Shown here piece by piece: positions 25,501 through 36,331 of a DNA stretch of 64,000 nucleotides. The DNA comes from an uncultured Holophagaceae bacterium (GTDB taxonomy: Bacteria; Acidobacteriota; Holophagae; Holophagales; Holophagaceae). Location: positions 124,001-188,000 of the forward strand of contig CAIZZF010000013.1 of the NCBI GenBank assembly GCA_903937385.1. The letters are read 5' to 3'. Numbering within the stretch: the stretch's first letter is position 1; each line of letters opens with the position of its first letter. Below the pieces are notes generated by a model. It had not been told where the DNA came from and did no database searches. It was given only the letters and a program-made list of their open reading frames with translations. Both the position numbers and the translations under genes were made by a program.

Positions 25501-26217
25501 TTACCCCATCACCCGGGCCCAGAGGGCAGAGATCGGCATCGCTATAAATAGTGCGGGCACCATGTTTGCGGTATGAAAATGTTTGATTCCGGCCATCCGA
25601 AACCCGGTGGCCACCATGATCAGCCCTCCGCATGCGGAGAAATCTCCAACCATGCTTGGGGTGATCAAGGGGAGCAACCGACTCGCCAAGAAGAAGAGCC
25701 CTCCCTGGATGATCAGTTGCGGAATGGCCAAGGTCCCCAGCGAGTAACCCAGGGCCGTGGCGAAGATTGCCGCAGTGAAGAAGTCCAGAATCGATTTCAC
25801 GATGAGCAGTGACGTATCGCCTGTCATGCCCTCATTCATGGCGCCAAAGATTCCTGTCGCACTCGCACAGAAGAGAACCATTAGTGCTACGAACTTTTCG
25901 CTGTGCTCTTCATGCGAAAGGTTTGCGTCCGCTGGCTCGGCGAAAGTATCGATGAAGCCCCTTGTCCTGGTTGCGACTCTGATGAGCCAGGCCTCGATGT
26001 GAAGCAGCTCGCCAAGGATCGTTCCCAGCAGCAGTGCCAAAACCACGGCCGGGAAATAGCTGACCTTCCCGATCATCGCCACACCCAGCCCCAGGGATGA
26101 AAGCCCGAAGAGAAGCGGCAACCTGGTTCGGAGGTTTTCACTGATTCGGTTGCCCAAGAATGCACCGGAAGCACTCCCGACAAGAACAGCTCCGCAGTTC
26201 ACAATGGGACCGATCAA
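25501..26217 (-). CDS. DUF554 family membrane protein
   Basis: 238 residues with about seven hydrophobic segments. Starts IGPIVNCGAVLVGSASGAFL and has FCASATGIFGAMNEGMTGD followed by LLIVKSILDFFTAAIFATAL, which is the DUF554 (YdfK/YqgA) signature. Function is not established; the family is a predicted inner-membrane transporter or channel. The start is TTG at 26217 with AGGAG five bases upstream. It follows lpd by 31 bases on the same strand, so it may be the last gene of the glycine operon, although its base composition is nearer the islet. Confidence 0.85.
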   Translation of the reverse strand: MIGPIVNCGAVLVGSASGAFLGNRISENLRTRLPLLFGLSSLGLGVAMIGKVSYFPAVVLALLLGTILGELLHIEAWLIRVATRTRGFIDTFAEPADANLSHEEHSEKFVALMVLFCASATGIFGAMNEGMTGDTSLLIVKSILDFFTAAIFATALGYSLGTLAIPQLIIQGGLFFLASRLLPLITPSMVGDFSACGGLIMVATGFRMAGIKHFHTANMVPALFIAMPISALWARVMG

Positions 26218-26248
26218 TACAGCTCCTGCTTTGGTTGATGGATCGGCA

Positions 26249-27664
26249 TCACATGTTCAAAGCACGGCCGTAGACACTGCGGGCAGCCTCGGGGAAGGCC
26301 TCGTTCAGGGTGGGGTGGGGATACATGGTGTGGATCAGCTGGTCCACCGTGAACCCGCCGCCCAGCAGCGCCACACTGGAGGACACCAGCTCGGTGGCCT
26401 TGGGGCCGAGGATGTGGATGCCGAGGATCTTCCCCGTGGCCTTGGTGGCGACCATTTTGATGAACCCGTGGGGCTCGCCGAGGATGTTGGCCTTGGCCAG
26501 GGGCATGAAGGGGAAGCTGCCGACTTCCACATCGTCGTGCTGCGCCCGGGCCTGCTCCTCCGTGAGGCCAATGCAGCCCACTTCCGGCTCGCAGTAGGTG
26601 CAGCTGGGGACCAGCCCGTAGTCGATGGCGTGCGGGTGGACGTCCCGGCCCAGCTCGCGGGCGGCCTGCTCGGCAGCGACGACGCCTTCGTCCGAGGCCA
26701 CATGGGCCAGGAGCGGCGTGCGGACGATGTCGCCGATGGCCAGCAGGTCCGGGTCGGAGGTGCGCATGAGTTCATCCACGGCCACGAAGCCGCGCTCCAC
26801 GGTGGCGCCGGTCGCTTCCAGGCCCAGGTCCGCGGTCACCGGGCCGCGGCCCACGGCCACGAGCAGGTGGGAGCAGGCCACCACGCCCGGCCTGTCGCCC
26901 TCCAGCGTGGCCAGGACCCCGTCCTCCTGGCGCTCTATGGAGACGATCCGGGTCTTCACGCGGACGTCCATCTTCAGCTGCTTCACGAAGATCTTGGCCA
27001 GTTCCTCCCCGATGGCCCGATCCTCCAGGGGCAGGAGCCGGTCCTGGAGCTCAACCAGGGTCACCTTGCAGCCCAGGCGGCTGAAGACGGACGCGAACTC
27101 CACGCCGATGGCGCCGGCCCCCAGGACCATCAGGTGGCTGGGCAGCTCGGTCAGGTCCAGCACGTGGTCGCTGTTCAGGACGTGGACGCCGTCCGTCTCC
27201 AGCCCCGGGATGGACTGGGGCCGGGAGCCCGTGGCCAGGATGATCTTCCGGGCCTGGTGGGTCTCGGTATCGGCCCCCTGCACTGCCACGGCGCCACCGC
27301 CCAGGAGCCTGGCGCTGCCCCGCAGGACCGTCACCTTGTTCTTCTTCATGAGGAACTCGATGCCCTTGCCGCTCTTCAGGACGATGCGGTTCTTGCGCTT
27401 CACGAGGGCGGCCAGGTCCGCCTTCAGCTGTGAGGTGTCGACTCCGGCGATGCCGTAGTCCGCCAGGTCGGCCATGTGCCCGAACCGGTGCGCAGTCTCC
27501 AGCCAGGTCTTGGCGGGAATGCAGCCGCGGCGGAGGCAGGTGCCCCCGAGGCCCGCGGGATCCCGCTCCACGATGGCTGTTGCCAGGCCCAGCTGGGCGG
27601 CGCGGATGGCCGCGACGTAGCCGCCGGGGCCGGAGCCGATCACGATGAGGTCGAAGGTCGCCAT
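26249..27664 (-). CDS. lpd: Dihydrolipoyl dehydrogenase
   Basis: 471 residues. FAD Rossmann motif IGSGPGGYVAAIRAAQLG, redox disulfide GGTCLRRGCIPAK, NAD motif LGAGAIGVEFA, second FAD motif LLAIGDIV and catalytic HPTLNE at the C terminus are all present. It is the L protein that reoxidises the lipoyl arm of GcvH (and may serve 2-oxo acid dehydrogenases). It closes the gcv operon, 28 bases after sdaA. Confidence 0.95.
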   Translation of the reverse strand: MATFDLIVIGSGPGGYVAAIRAAQLGLATAIVERDPAGLGGTCLRRGCIPAKTWLETAHRFGHMADLADYGIAGVDTSQLKADLAALVKRKNRIVLKSGKGIEFLMKKNKVTVLRGSARLLGGGAVAVQGADTETHQARKIILATGSRPQSIPGLETDGVHVLNSDHVLDLTELPSHLMVLGAGAIGVEFASVFSRLGCKVTLVELQDRLLPLEDRAIGEELAKIFVKQLKMDVRVKTRIVSIERQEDGVLATLEGDRPGVVACSHLLVAVGRGPVTADLGLEATGATVERGFVAVDELMRTSDPDLLAIGDIVRTPLLAHVASDEGVVAAEQAARELGRDVHPHAIDYGLVPSCTYCEPEVGCIGLTEEQARAQHDDVEVGSFPFMPLAKANILGEPHGFIKMVATKATGKILGIHILGPKATELVSSSVALLGGGFTVDQLIHTMYPHPTLNEAFPEAARSVYGRALNM

Positions 27665-27692
27665 GGGAGGGCTCCTGGATGGGCCGCCGGGC

Positions 27693-29093
27693 TCAGCACT
27701 CCGGCAGGTTGACGGTGTAGTCGAGGGGGGAGTCCGGATGGGCGAGGGCCAGCCCGCCCAGGGCGGTTTCCTTGTATTTGCTCTTCATGTCGGCGCCGGT
27801 CTCCCGCATGGTGCGGATGACCTTGTCGAGGCTGACAAAGTGCTCGCCGTCGCCGTACATCGACATCCGGGCCGCGTTGATGGCCTTCACGGCGGCCATG
27901 GCGTTGCGCTCGATGCAGGGCACCTGGACCAGGCCCCCGATGGGATCGCAGGTCAGGCCGAGGTTGTGCTCCAGCCCGATCTCGGCCGCGTTCTCCACTT
28001 GGCGGGGTGTCCCCCCGAACACCTCCGCCAGGGCCCCGGCCGCCATGGAACAGGCGACGCCCACCTCCCCCTGGCACCCGACCTCGGCGCCGCTGATGGA
28101 AGCATTCTCTTTGTACAGCGCCCCGATGGCCCCCGCCGTCAGCAGGAAGCGCACCACGCCCTCCTCCGAGGCCCCGGGTACGAAGCGATGGTAGTAGTGC
28201 AGCACCGCGGGGATGATGCCCGCGGCCCCGTTGGTCGGAGCGGTCACCACGCGGCCCCCGGCCGCATTCTCCTCGTTCACCGCCAGGGCGTAGAGGCTGA
28301 CGAAGTCCATGGCCGTGAGGGGATCCCGCAGGCCCGACTCCGGGGACTCGGTGAGCCGTCGATAGAGTGCCGGAGCTCGGCGGGGCACCTGCAGGCCGCC
28401 GGGCAGGATGCCGTCGGTGGTGCAGCCCCGCTTCACACAGGCCTGCATGACCGCCCAGATGTTCAGCAGCCCCTCGTAGATCTCCCGCCGCGAGCGCCAG
28501 GTGCGCTCGTTTTCCAGCATGAGCCGGCCCACGGACAGTCCGGCCTCCCGGCAGCGCCGCAATAGTTCCTCGCCCGTACGGAAGGCATGGGGCGGCTCCG
28601 CGCCCTGGGGCGCCAGGTCGGCCACCCCTTCCTCCACCACGAAGCCCCCGCCCACGGAGTAGAAGACCCGCGCGCTCAGCGTGGCGCCGGAGGCGTCCAG
28701 GGCCGTGAACCGCATGCCGTTCGGGTGGTAGGGCAGGTTCTTGAGCAGCAGCTGCAGGTGCTCGGGCTCGCGAAAATCAATCTCATGCTGATGCAGGAGG
28801 GCCAGGCGCTCCAGGACGCGCACCCGGGCCACCAGCTTGTCGACCTCGGCCACCACCACGTCTTCGGGTGTCTCGCCCATGAGGCCCAGCAGCACGGCCT
28901 TGTCGCTGCCGTGCCCCCGACCCGTGGCCCCGAGGCTGCCGAACAGCTCGACCTGCACCGTCGCGACGGCTCCCAGCCTGCCGGTGGTCGCCAGGTCCAG
29001 GACGAAGGTGCGGGCGGCCCGCATCGGCCCCACGGTGTGGGACGAGCTGGGACCGATGCCGATCCGGAAGAGCTCGAAGACGGAGATGTTCAT
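27693..29093 (-). CDS. sdaA: Fe-S L-serine ammonia-lyase (single chain)
   Basis: 466 residues, full SdaA length with beta and alpha parts in one chain. It starts [21 protein letters not shown]; cysteines for the [4Fe-4S] cluster are in [20 protein letters not shown] and QVPCIERNA. It deaminates serine to pyruvate and ammonia. The start overlaps the gcvPB stop by four bases (ATGA), so serine deamination is translationally coupled to glycine cleavage. That position, inside a gcv operon, is not the usual place for sdaA. Confidence 0.95.
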   Translation of the reverse strand: MNISVFELFRIGIGPSSSHTVGPMRAARTFVLDLATTGRLGAVATVQVELFGSLGATGRGHGSDKAVLLGLMGETPEDVVVAEVDKLVARVRVLERLALLHQHEIDFREPEHLQLLLKNLPYHPNGMRFTALDASGATLSARVFYSVGGGFVVEEGVADLAPQGAEPPHAFRTGEELLRRCREAGLSVGRLMLENERTWRSRREIYEGLLNIWAVMQACVKRGCTTDGILPGGLQVPRRAPALYRRLTESPESGLRDPLTAMDFVSLYALAVNEENAAGGRVVTAPTNGAAGIIPAVLHYYHRFVPGASEEGVVRFLLTAGAIGALYKENASISGAEVGCQGEVGVACSMAAGALAEVFGGTPRQVENAAEIGLEHNLGLTCDPIGGLVQVPCIERNAMAAVKAINAARMSMYGDGEHFVSLDKVIRTMRETGADMKSKYKETALGGLALAHPDSPLDYTVNLPEC

Positions 29094-30634
29094 GCCTGCA
29101 CGGGCACCGGCTTCTGCCAGCGCAGCACCGGCTTGCGGGCGGCGGTGGTCTCGTCGAGGCGGCGCAGGGGCGCCAGGATGGGCGCGTGGTGGAGCGCCTC
29201 GGGGATCTCCTCGGCCTCCCTGGCGATGGTGAGCATGGTGTCGCAGAAGGCGTCCAGCTCGAACTTGTCCTCGCTCTCGGTGGGTTCGATCATCAGGGCC
29301 CCCGGCACGATCAGCGGGAAGTAGATGGTAGGCGGGTGGTAGCCGTGGTCGATGAGGCGCTTGGCGATGTCCAAGGTGTGCACCTCACGCTTGGCCTGCA
29401 GCGTGTCGCTGAAGACCACCTCGTGCAGGCTGGGCGAGTCGATGTGGAGGGCATAGGCGCCTTGCAGCCGCACCCGGATGTAGTTGGCGTTCACGATGGC
29501 CCGCAGGGTCGCGGCCTTGAGGCCGTCCGAGCCGTGGCTCAGGCAGTAGGTCAGCGCCCGCACCAGGATCCCGAAGTTGCCGAAGAAGGTGTGCACCTTG
29601 CCGATGCTCTCCGGGCGGTCCCAGTCCCAGCGGTAGGTGGGAACTCGCACCTCGCCTTCCCCGACCTCTTTGGTCTCCCGCACCACCACGGGCACGGGCA
29701 GGAAGGGGCGCAGCTTCTCGGCGCAGCAGACCGGACCGGCGCCGGGGCCACCGCCGCCGTGGGGCGTCGAGAAGGTCTTGTGCAGGTTCAGGTGCATGAC
29801 GTCCACGCCGAAGTCCCCGGGCCGCGCCACGCCGATGAGCGCGTTCATGTTGGCGCCATCCATGTAGACCAGGGCGCCGATGCTGTGGAGCAGGTCGGCG
29901 ATCTCCTTGAACCGGTATTCAAAGACCCCCACGGTGTTGGGGTTGGTGATCATGGCCCCGGCAATCTCCGGGCCCAGCTCGGCCACCAGGGAGAGCAGAC
30001 CCTTGCGGACCTTGCCGCTGGTGGGATCCGTGACGTCGGCGAAGCTGATGGTGCCATCCGGCTGCGAGGGCAGCTCCACCACGTCGTAGCCCGCCATGGC
30101 GGCCGTGGCGGGGTTGGTGCCGTGGCCGCTGTCGGGGATCAGGATGACGCGGCGCTTGGCGCCCCGGCTAACGTGGTAGGCGCGGATCAGCATGACGCCC
30201 GTGAGCTCACCGGCGGCGCCGGCGCTGGGCTGGAGGGTGACGCCGGGCAGGCCCGTGATCTCCTTCAGCCATTCCTGCAGGGTGTGGACCAGCTCCAGGT
30301 TGCCCTGCACCAGGGCATCCGGCGCCATGGGATGGCTGTCCGTGAAGCCGGGCAGCAGCGCGACCTTCTCATTGAGGCGGGGGTTGTGCTTCATGGTGCA
30401 GGAGCCCAGGGGATAGATCCCGTCGTCCACCCCGTAATTCCACTTGGACAGCCGGGTGAAGTGGCGGATGACATCCACCTCGCTCAGCTCCGGCAGGGCG
30501 TCAAAGCCGCTGCGCTGGAGGTGGGCGGGCCGGGTGTCCCGGGCCTCGGGCACGTCCAGTCGGGGCAGGTCCATGCCCCGCTTGCCGGGGACCGAGCGCT
30601 CGAAGATCAGGGGTTCGCGCTGACGCAGAAACAT
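29090..30634 (-). CDS. gcvPB: Glycine decarboxylase P protein, subunit 2
   Basis: 514 residues from ATG 30634 ([20 protein letters not shown]). The PLP lysine is in [28 protein letters not shown] and [16 protein letters not shown] match the C-terminal half of P protein. With gcvPA it decarboxylates glycine and loads the aminomethyl group on GcvH. The split two-gene form is typical of many bacteria and archaea. The start is 10 bases downstream of the gcvPA stop. Confidence 0.96.
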   Translation of the reverse strand: MFLRQREPLIFERSVPGKRGMDLPRLDVPEARDTRPAHLQRSGFDALPELSEVDVIRHFTRLSKWNYGVDDGIYPLGSCTMKHNPRLNEKVALLPGFTDSHPMAPDALVQGNLELVHTLQEWLKEITGLPGVTLQPSAGAAGELTGVMLIRAYHVSRGAKRRVILIPDSGHGTNPATAAMAGYDVVELPSQPDGTISFADVTDPTSGKVRKGLLSLVAELGPEIAGAMITNPNTVGVFEYRFKEIADLLHSIGALVYMDGANMNALIGVARPGDFGVDVMHLNLHKTFSTPHGGGGPGAGPVCCAEKLRPFLPVPVVVRETKEVGEGEVRVPTYRWDWDRPESIGKVHTFFGNFGILVRALTYCLSHGSDGLKAATLRAIVNANYIRVRLQGAYALHIDSPSLHEVVFSDTLQAKREVHTLDIAKRLIDHGYHPPTIYFPLIVPGALMIEPTESEDKFELDAFCDTMLTIAREAEEIPEALHHAPILAPLRRLDETTAARKPVLRWQKPVPVQA

Positions 30635-30644
30635 GGGTGGCTCC

Positions 30645-31997
30645 TCAGACAGTCGCAGGGACGCGGGCCAGGGTTGCAACGAGGCTGTCGATCATCGAGC
30701 GGCTGTGCAGCTCCGTGGCGCACCAGAGGATGCAGCCCTGGTATTCAGCGTAGTAGCGGCCCAGATCCAGCCCCGGCAGCAGGCTCTCCTGGAGGCAGGC
30801 CGCCTCCAGGAAGTCGTAGTCGCCGCGGTAGCGCAGCACGAACTCGTTGAAGAAGGGCTGGTCATCCACGGCTTCCATCTCAGGTAGCTCCAGCAGCCGC
30901 TGGCGCAAATACTGGGCCTTGGCCGCGTTCTGCGCCGCCAGGCCCTTCAGGCCCTCAGGCCCGGCCAGCTGCATGAAGATGTTGGCGCGCAGGGTCACCA
31001 GACCCTGGTTCGAGCAGATGTTGCTGGTGGCCTTGTCGCGACGGATGTGCTGCTCGCGGGCCGTGAGAGTCAGCACGTAGCCGGTGCGGTCCTGGAGGTC
31101 CTTGGCCTGCCCCACCACCCGGCCCGGCAGCTCGCGCTTGTGGGCATCCTTTCCCGCGAGGAAGCCCAGGAAAGGCCCCCCGAAGTTGGGCTTGTTGCCC
31201 AGGCTCATGGCCTCGCCGCAGGCCATGTCCGCGTCCACCCGGCCCGGAGCCTCCAGCCAGCCGAAGGCGAAGGCCTCCTGGGTGACACTCACCAGCAGGG
31301 CGCCCGCGGCGTGGATGGGGCCAGCCAGGGCTGCCAGGTCCTCCACGGCGCCCAGGAAGTTGGGATAGCCCACCAGCACCGCGGCCACGTCGCCGTTCAG
31401 CTTGGCCGTCAGGTCTGCGAGGTCGGTGACGCCACCCTTCAGGCCCACTTCCACCAGGTTCAGCTCCGCGTGGGGCGCGAAGTTGGTCCGCAGGACATCG
31501 CGGTAGAGAGGATGGAGGCCACGGCTCACCAGCACCGTGTGGCGCTTCTTGGCCACGCGCACGGCCATGAGGGCCGCTTCCACACAGGAGGTGCCGCCGT
31601 CGTAGAGGCTGGCGTTGGTGACTTCCAGGCCCGTGAGATCGCAGATCAACGTCTGGTACTCGAAGAGGTGCTGCAGCGTGCCCTGGCTGATCTCGGGCTG
31701 GTAGGGCGTGTAGGCCGTGAACCACTCCTGGCGACTGATGAGGGCGTCGATGGCCGAAGGCACGAAGTGGTCGTAGGCCCCTGCCCCCAGGAACTGGGCG
31801 CAGAAGCGGGTGTTCCGGTTCGCCATGGCCAGCATCTGCCCAGCCACCTCCTGTTCCGAGGACTGGAGCGGCAGCTCCAGCTCCCGCCGCAGGCGCAGCG
31901 GCTCGGGAATGCCTCTCAGGAGAGCCTCGGCATCAGGCACGCCGATGGCATCCAGAAGGGCTTGGTCCTCGACGGGGGATGAGGGCAGGTAGCGCAT
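30645..31997 (-). CDS. gcvPA: Glycine decarboxylase P protein, subunit 1
   Basis: 450 residues starting MRYLPSSPVEDQALLDAIGV. FLGAGAYDHFVP, FTAYTPYQPEISQGTLQ and DLTGLEVTNASLYDGGTS are family signatures of the N-terminal half of P protein. A TGGAGG site precedes the start. It pairs with gcvPB. It lies 24 bases after gcvH. Confidence 0.96.
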   Translation of the reverse strand: MRYLPSSPVEDQALLDAIGVPDAEALLRGIPEPLRLRRELELPLQSSEQEVAGQMLAMANRNTRFCAQFLGAGAYDHFVPSAIDALISRQEWFTAYTPYQPEISQGTLQHLFEYQTLICDLTGLEVTNASLYDGGTSCVEAALMAVRVAKKRHTVLVSRGLHPLYRDVLRTNFAPHAELNLVEVGLKGGVTDLADLTAKLNGDVAAVLVGYPNFLGAVEDLAALAGPIHAAGALLVSVTQEAFAFGWLEAPGRVDADMACGEAMSLGNKPNFGGPFLGFLAGKDAHKRELPGRVVGQAKDLQDRTGYVLTLTAREQHIRRDKATSNICSNQGLVTLRANIFMQLAGPEGLKGLAAQNAAKAQYLRQRLLELPEMEAVDDQPFFNEFVLRYRGDYDFLEAACLQESLLPGLDLGRYYAEYQGCILWCATELHSRSMIDSLVATLARVPATV

Positions 31998-32021
31998 GGC
32001 GGCCTCCAGGGGAAGAACGGT

Positions 32022-32408
32022 TCAGTGGCTCTCTTCCGCCACCAGCTGCTCGTAGGCGGCGGCGTCCAGAAGCTCGGCGTTCAGGTCGCCCGTGAGGCGG
32101 ATCTTGATGAGCCAGCCCCTGCCGAAGGCGTCCTCGTTGATGTATTCCGGGTGGGCCTCCAGCTCGGTGTTCAGCTCCACCACCTCCCCCGCGGAGGGCA
32201 GGAAGATCTCGGCCACGGTCTTGACGGACTCCACCGTGCCGAACTCCTCGCCGGCCGCGAAGCTCTCGCCGACCTCGGGCAGATCCACGAAGACCACATC
32301 GCCCATGGCGTCCTGGGCATAGGTGGTGATGCCGACCAGGGCGGTACCGTCCCCCAGGGGCCGGATGAACTCGTGGTTCTTCGTGTACTTCGCGTCAGCA
32401 GGATACAT
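32022..32408 (-). CDS. gcvH: Glycine cleavage H protein
   Basis: 128 residues from ATG 32408, which has a GGAGGT site five bases upstream; an ATG four codons earlier (32420) lacks this. Lipoyl attachment lysine is in ESVKTVAEIF, with GITTYAQDAMGDVVFVDLP upstream. It carries the aminomethyl group between P, T and L proteins. Normal length. Confidence 0.96.
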   Translation of the reverse strand: MYPADAKYTKNHEFIRPLGDGTALVGITTYAQDAMGDVVFVDLPEVGESFAAGEEFGTVESVKTVAEIFLPSAGEVVELNTELEAHPEYINEDAFGRGWLIKIRLTGDLNAELLDAAAYEQLVAEESH

Positions 32409-32466
32409 GGTGACCTCCATCGGTGGTCGGGCCGGCGGCTTCGCGGCTGGCCTGGGTTGGGGGGGA

Positions 32467-33570
32467 CTACTTCGCGCGCTTGTAGAAGGGCGTGGCCACG
32501 ACCTCGGCCTCGCAGGCCTTGCCGCGGATCTCGATCTGGATGCGGGTCCCGATCTCTGCAGCGGCCAGCGGCACGTAGCAGAGCCCCAGGTTCACGCCAC
32601 AGGTGGTGCTGGGCGCCCCGCTGGTGACGTACCCGGCGACCTGCCCATCGATCAGTACGTTCATGTGGTCCCGGGCGATGTCACGCTTCTCCCGCATCTG
32701 GAACCCGACGAGCTTGCGGGTCAGGCCCCGGGCCTTGACCTGCGCCAGCTCATCCCGACCCATGAAGAAGCCCTTCTGCAGCTTGATGATCCAGCCCAGG
32801 TCCGCTTCCAGGGCGTTGGTGGTGTCGTCGATCTCGTGGCCATAGAGGGACATCTTGGCCTCCAGGCGCAGGGTGTTCCGACAGCCCAGGCCCGTCGGCA
32901 TCAGGCCCAGGGGCTGGCCCTGCGCCACGACGGCGTTCCAGACCGATTCCGTGCTGGCCGCGGGGCAGTAGATCTCATAGCCGTCCTCCCCGGTGTAGCC
33001 CGTGCGGGAGATCATGACCGGCAGCCCCTGGAATTTCCCGAAGGCGAACCAGTAGTACTTGATCTCGGCGAGGTCGATGTCCACCAGGGGCTGCAGCACC
33101 GCCAGCGAGAGCGGTCCCTGCAGGGCGATTTGCCCCGTCGCGTCGCTCTCGTTCGTCACCGTGACCTGCCAGGCGGCCGCGTGCTCCAGCACCCAGGCGA
33201 AGTCCTTCTCGATGTTGGAGGCATTCACCACCAGCAGGAACTCGTCATCGCTGATCTTGTGGAGCAGCAGGTCGTCCACGAAGGTGCCGTTCTCGTAGAG
33301 GAAGGCGGTGTAGTGGATCTGGCCCTTGGCCAGCCGCGCCACGGCGTTCGGCGTCAGCCAGTCGAGGAAGGCCATGGCCTGAGGGCCCTGGACCCGAATC
33401 TCACCCATGTGGCTCACGTCGAAGAGCCCCACCTTGGTGCGCACTGCGAGGTGCTCCGCAATGATCCCCTGGGGATACTGAACCGGCATGTCCCAGCCGC
33501 CGAAATCGACCATCTTGGCGCCGAGGGCCCGGTGGGCTGCATTCAGGGGGGTCTTCTTCAGGTCGGACAT
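32467..33570 (-). CDS. gcvT: Aminomethyltransferase (glycine cleavage T protein)
   Basis: 367 residues. KKTPLNAAHRALGAKMVDFG, FDVSHMGEI, SRTGYTGEDGYEI and CRNTLRLEAKMSLYGHEID are all GcvT signatures, including the conserved acidic residues that bind folate. It moves the methylene unit from GcvH to tetrahydrofolate. It lies between glyA (35-base gap) and gcvH (58-base gap) in one operon. Confidence 0.96.
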   Translation of the reverse strand: MSDLKKTPLNAAHRALGAKMVDFGGWDMPVQYPQGIIAEHLAVRTKVGLFDVSHMGEIRVQGPQAMAFLDWLTPNAVARLAKGQIHYTAFLYENGTFVDDLLLHKISDDEFLLVVNASNIEKDFAWVLEHAAAWQVTVTNESDATGQIALQGPLSLAVLQPLVDIDLAEIKYYWFAFGKFQGLPVMISRTGYTGEDGYEIYCPAASTESVWNAVVAQGQPLGLMPTGLGCRNTLRLEAKMSLYGHEIDDTTNALEADLGWIIKLQKGFFMGRDELAQVKARGLTRKLVGFQMREKRDIARDHMNVLIDGQVAGYVTSGAPSTTCGVNLGLCYVPLAAAEIGTRIQIEIRGKACEAEVVATPFYKRAK

Positions 33571-33604
33571 GGAGGCTCCGTGGGAAGGGATCGGGTCAGG
33601 GGTC

Positions 33605-34849
<1,245 letters not shown>

Positions 34850-34966
34850 CGCGATTCCTTTCTGCGCGGGGCGGCAGCGGAGGTGAAGCACTTCCTTGCC
34901 GGTGACTTCGGGGATTTCTGCCAAGGGCGTTTGCGACATTAGGGTTGAGTTTGGAAAGGAATGATG

Positions 34967-34985
34967 AATACCAAAAGACGGTATT
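34967..34985. promoter_or_regulatory. AT-rich control region with short palindrome upstream of glyA
   Basis: AATACC-N7-GGTATT lies 118 bases before the glyA start inside a markedly AT-rich patch (34955-35010), the only such patch near this operon. It is a candidate operator or promoter region. No glycine-riboswitch core could be recognised nearby. Confidence 0.3.
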
Positions 34986-35068
34986 TTAGATTTAGTGATT
35001 CATTTTGGTGTTCATGATCCACCTCAAGCCATCGGCTCCCTCAAGAGCCTCGGGGCAGACAGGTGGCC

Positions 35069-36310
35069 TCAGAACCTCCGCCGCGGGACCAGCACGTTGG
35101 CAAGCAGGAGGCCGAGCATGAGGGCCACCGTCACGGTGAGGGACTGGAAGCCCGCCTGGAGACCCTCCAGTGTGTGCTTGTGGAGCACCATCAGGAGGCC
35201 CTGAAAGCCCTTGCTGCCCGGCACGATGAGCATGAGGGAAGGCAGCAGCAGGACCGCGCCGGGGCGCCGGGTGCGCCGGGAGTAGTGATTGCAGACCGCG
35301 CCGAGAAACAGGGCCGCGATACCCGATCCGACCTCGGGCCCCAGCAACTGGGTGGTCAGTCGGGCGCTGGCATAAGCCACGAGGCTCGCACCCAGCGTCC
35401 AGGCGTAGTCCCGGAGGGCGCCCTGGAACACCACCAGGTAGCCCAGCGCCACCAGGGCGATGGCCGGGGGGATGGCCCAGAACGGCATAGCAATTGGTTC
35501 AGAGATCAGGCCACCAGACCAGGTGTTCCCAAGCCGCTGCCCGATGGCGACGCCGAAGGCCAGGAGCATGAGCACGAACCCCGTGCCCACGAGGCGCGAG
35601 GATCCTGCCACGAGGTTGCCCGTGCCCAGCTCCTGCATGGACACGAGCAGCCCGAGACCCGGCACCAGGACGATGAACCCGCTGAGGATGATGATGGAGT
35701 GGGAGGCGGCAGGCACCAGGTTGCCGAGGACGATGCCCCCGAGGCTGCTGAGGATGCCGCCCACCAGCGGGGCCAGGCTGAGCTGGGTGCGCTTCTGCTC
35801 CAGCAGCTGCGCAGCCAGGCCCACCATGGCGCCGATCAGGGAGCTGAGCAGCGCCTCCCGCCAGCCGCCGCCGAAGACCACGGCCATGCCCATGGCCGCG
35901 ATGGCATAGGCACCGACCTGGATCACGGGTCCGAAGCGGGGGCCACGCCGGGAGATCTGCTCCAGCTGCCGAAGCGCCTCGTCGACGCCCAGGCTGTCGT
36001 CGATGACCCGATCCACGAGGGCCTCGGTCTCCGCCAGCTTCGCCAGGTTCGCGCCGTAGCTGCCCGTGCGGATCAGGTAGGTCTTGCTGGGGCCGCCCAC
36101 CTTCTGGAAGGACGCCAGGAACCCGGTCGGCGTGGCGTAGACCGCGCCTTCCAGGCCCAGGTGGTGGGCCAGGCGCCCCAGGGCGTTCTCCAGTGTCTGG
36201 GCGCTGACACCGAACTCCTGCAGGGCCCTCCCCAGGTTGAGGGTGAGGGCCACCTCAGGGATGGAGCTGACGACCAGCGTCGCCGCAGAAGATGAGGATG
36301 CCTCAGGCAT
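35069..36310 (-). CDS. thrE: ThrE-family threonine/serine exporter
   Basis: 413 residues, with the N-terminal DUF1212-type part and C-terminal DUF3815-type part fused. The cytoplasmic N-terminal region (about 1-115) contains a family segment LENALGRLAHHLGLEGAVYA; about ten helices follow, with IVLVPGLGLLVSMQELGTGN and VPGSKGFQGLL. It would export threonine or serine. It lies 219 bases upstream of glyA on the same strand, which suggests a safety valve for serine produced or consumed by the glycine operon. Substrate is inferred. Confidence 0.88.
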   Translation of the reverse strand: MPEASSSSAATLVVSSIPEVALTLNLGRALQEFGVSAQTLENALGRLAHHLGLEGAVYATPTGFLASFQKVGGPSKTYLIRTGSYGANLAKLAETEALVDRVIDDSLGVDEALRQLEQISRRGPRFGPVIQVGAYAIAAMGMAVVFGGGWREALLSSLIGAMVGLAAQLLEQKRTQLSLAPLVGGILSSLGGIVLGNLVPAASHSIIILSGFIVLVPGLGLLVSMQELGTGNLVAGSSRLVGTGFVLMLLAFGVAIGQRLGNTWSGGLISEPIAMPFWAIPPAIALVALGYLVVFQGALRDYAWTLGASLVAYASARLTTQLLGPEVGSGIAALFLGAVCNHYSRRTRRPGAVLLLPSLMLIVPGSKGFQGLLMVLHKHTLEGLQAGFQSLTVTVALMLGLLLANVLVPRRRF

Positions 36311-36331
36311 GGCGCGGCGCGGCTGAAGAGC

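Noticed and set aside
34850-35068. Glycine riboswitch upstream of the gcv operon
   Set aside because: Expected from the gene content, but the conserved riboswitch cores could not be found between thrE and glyA.
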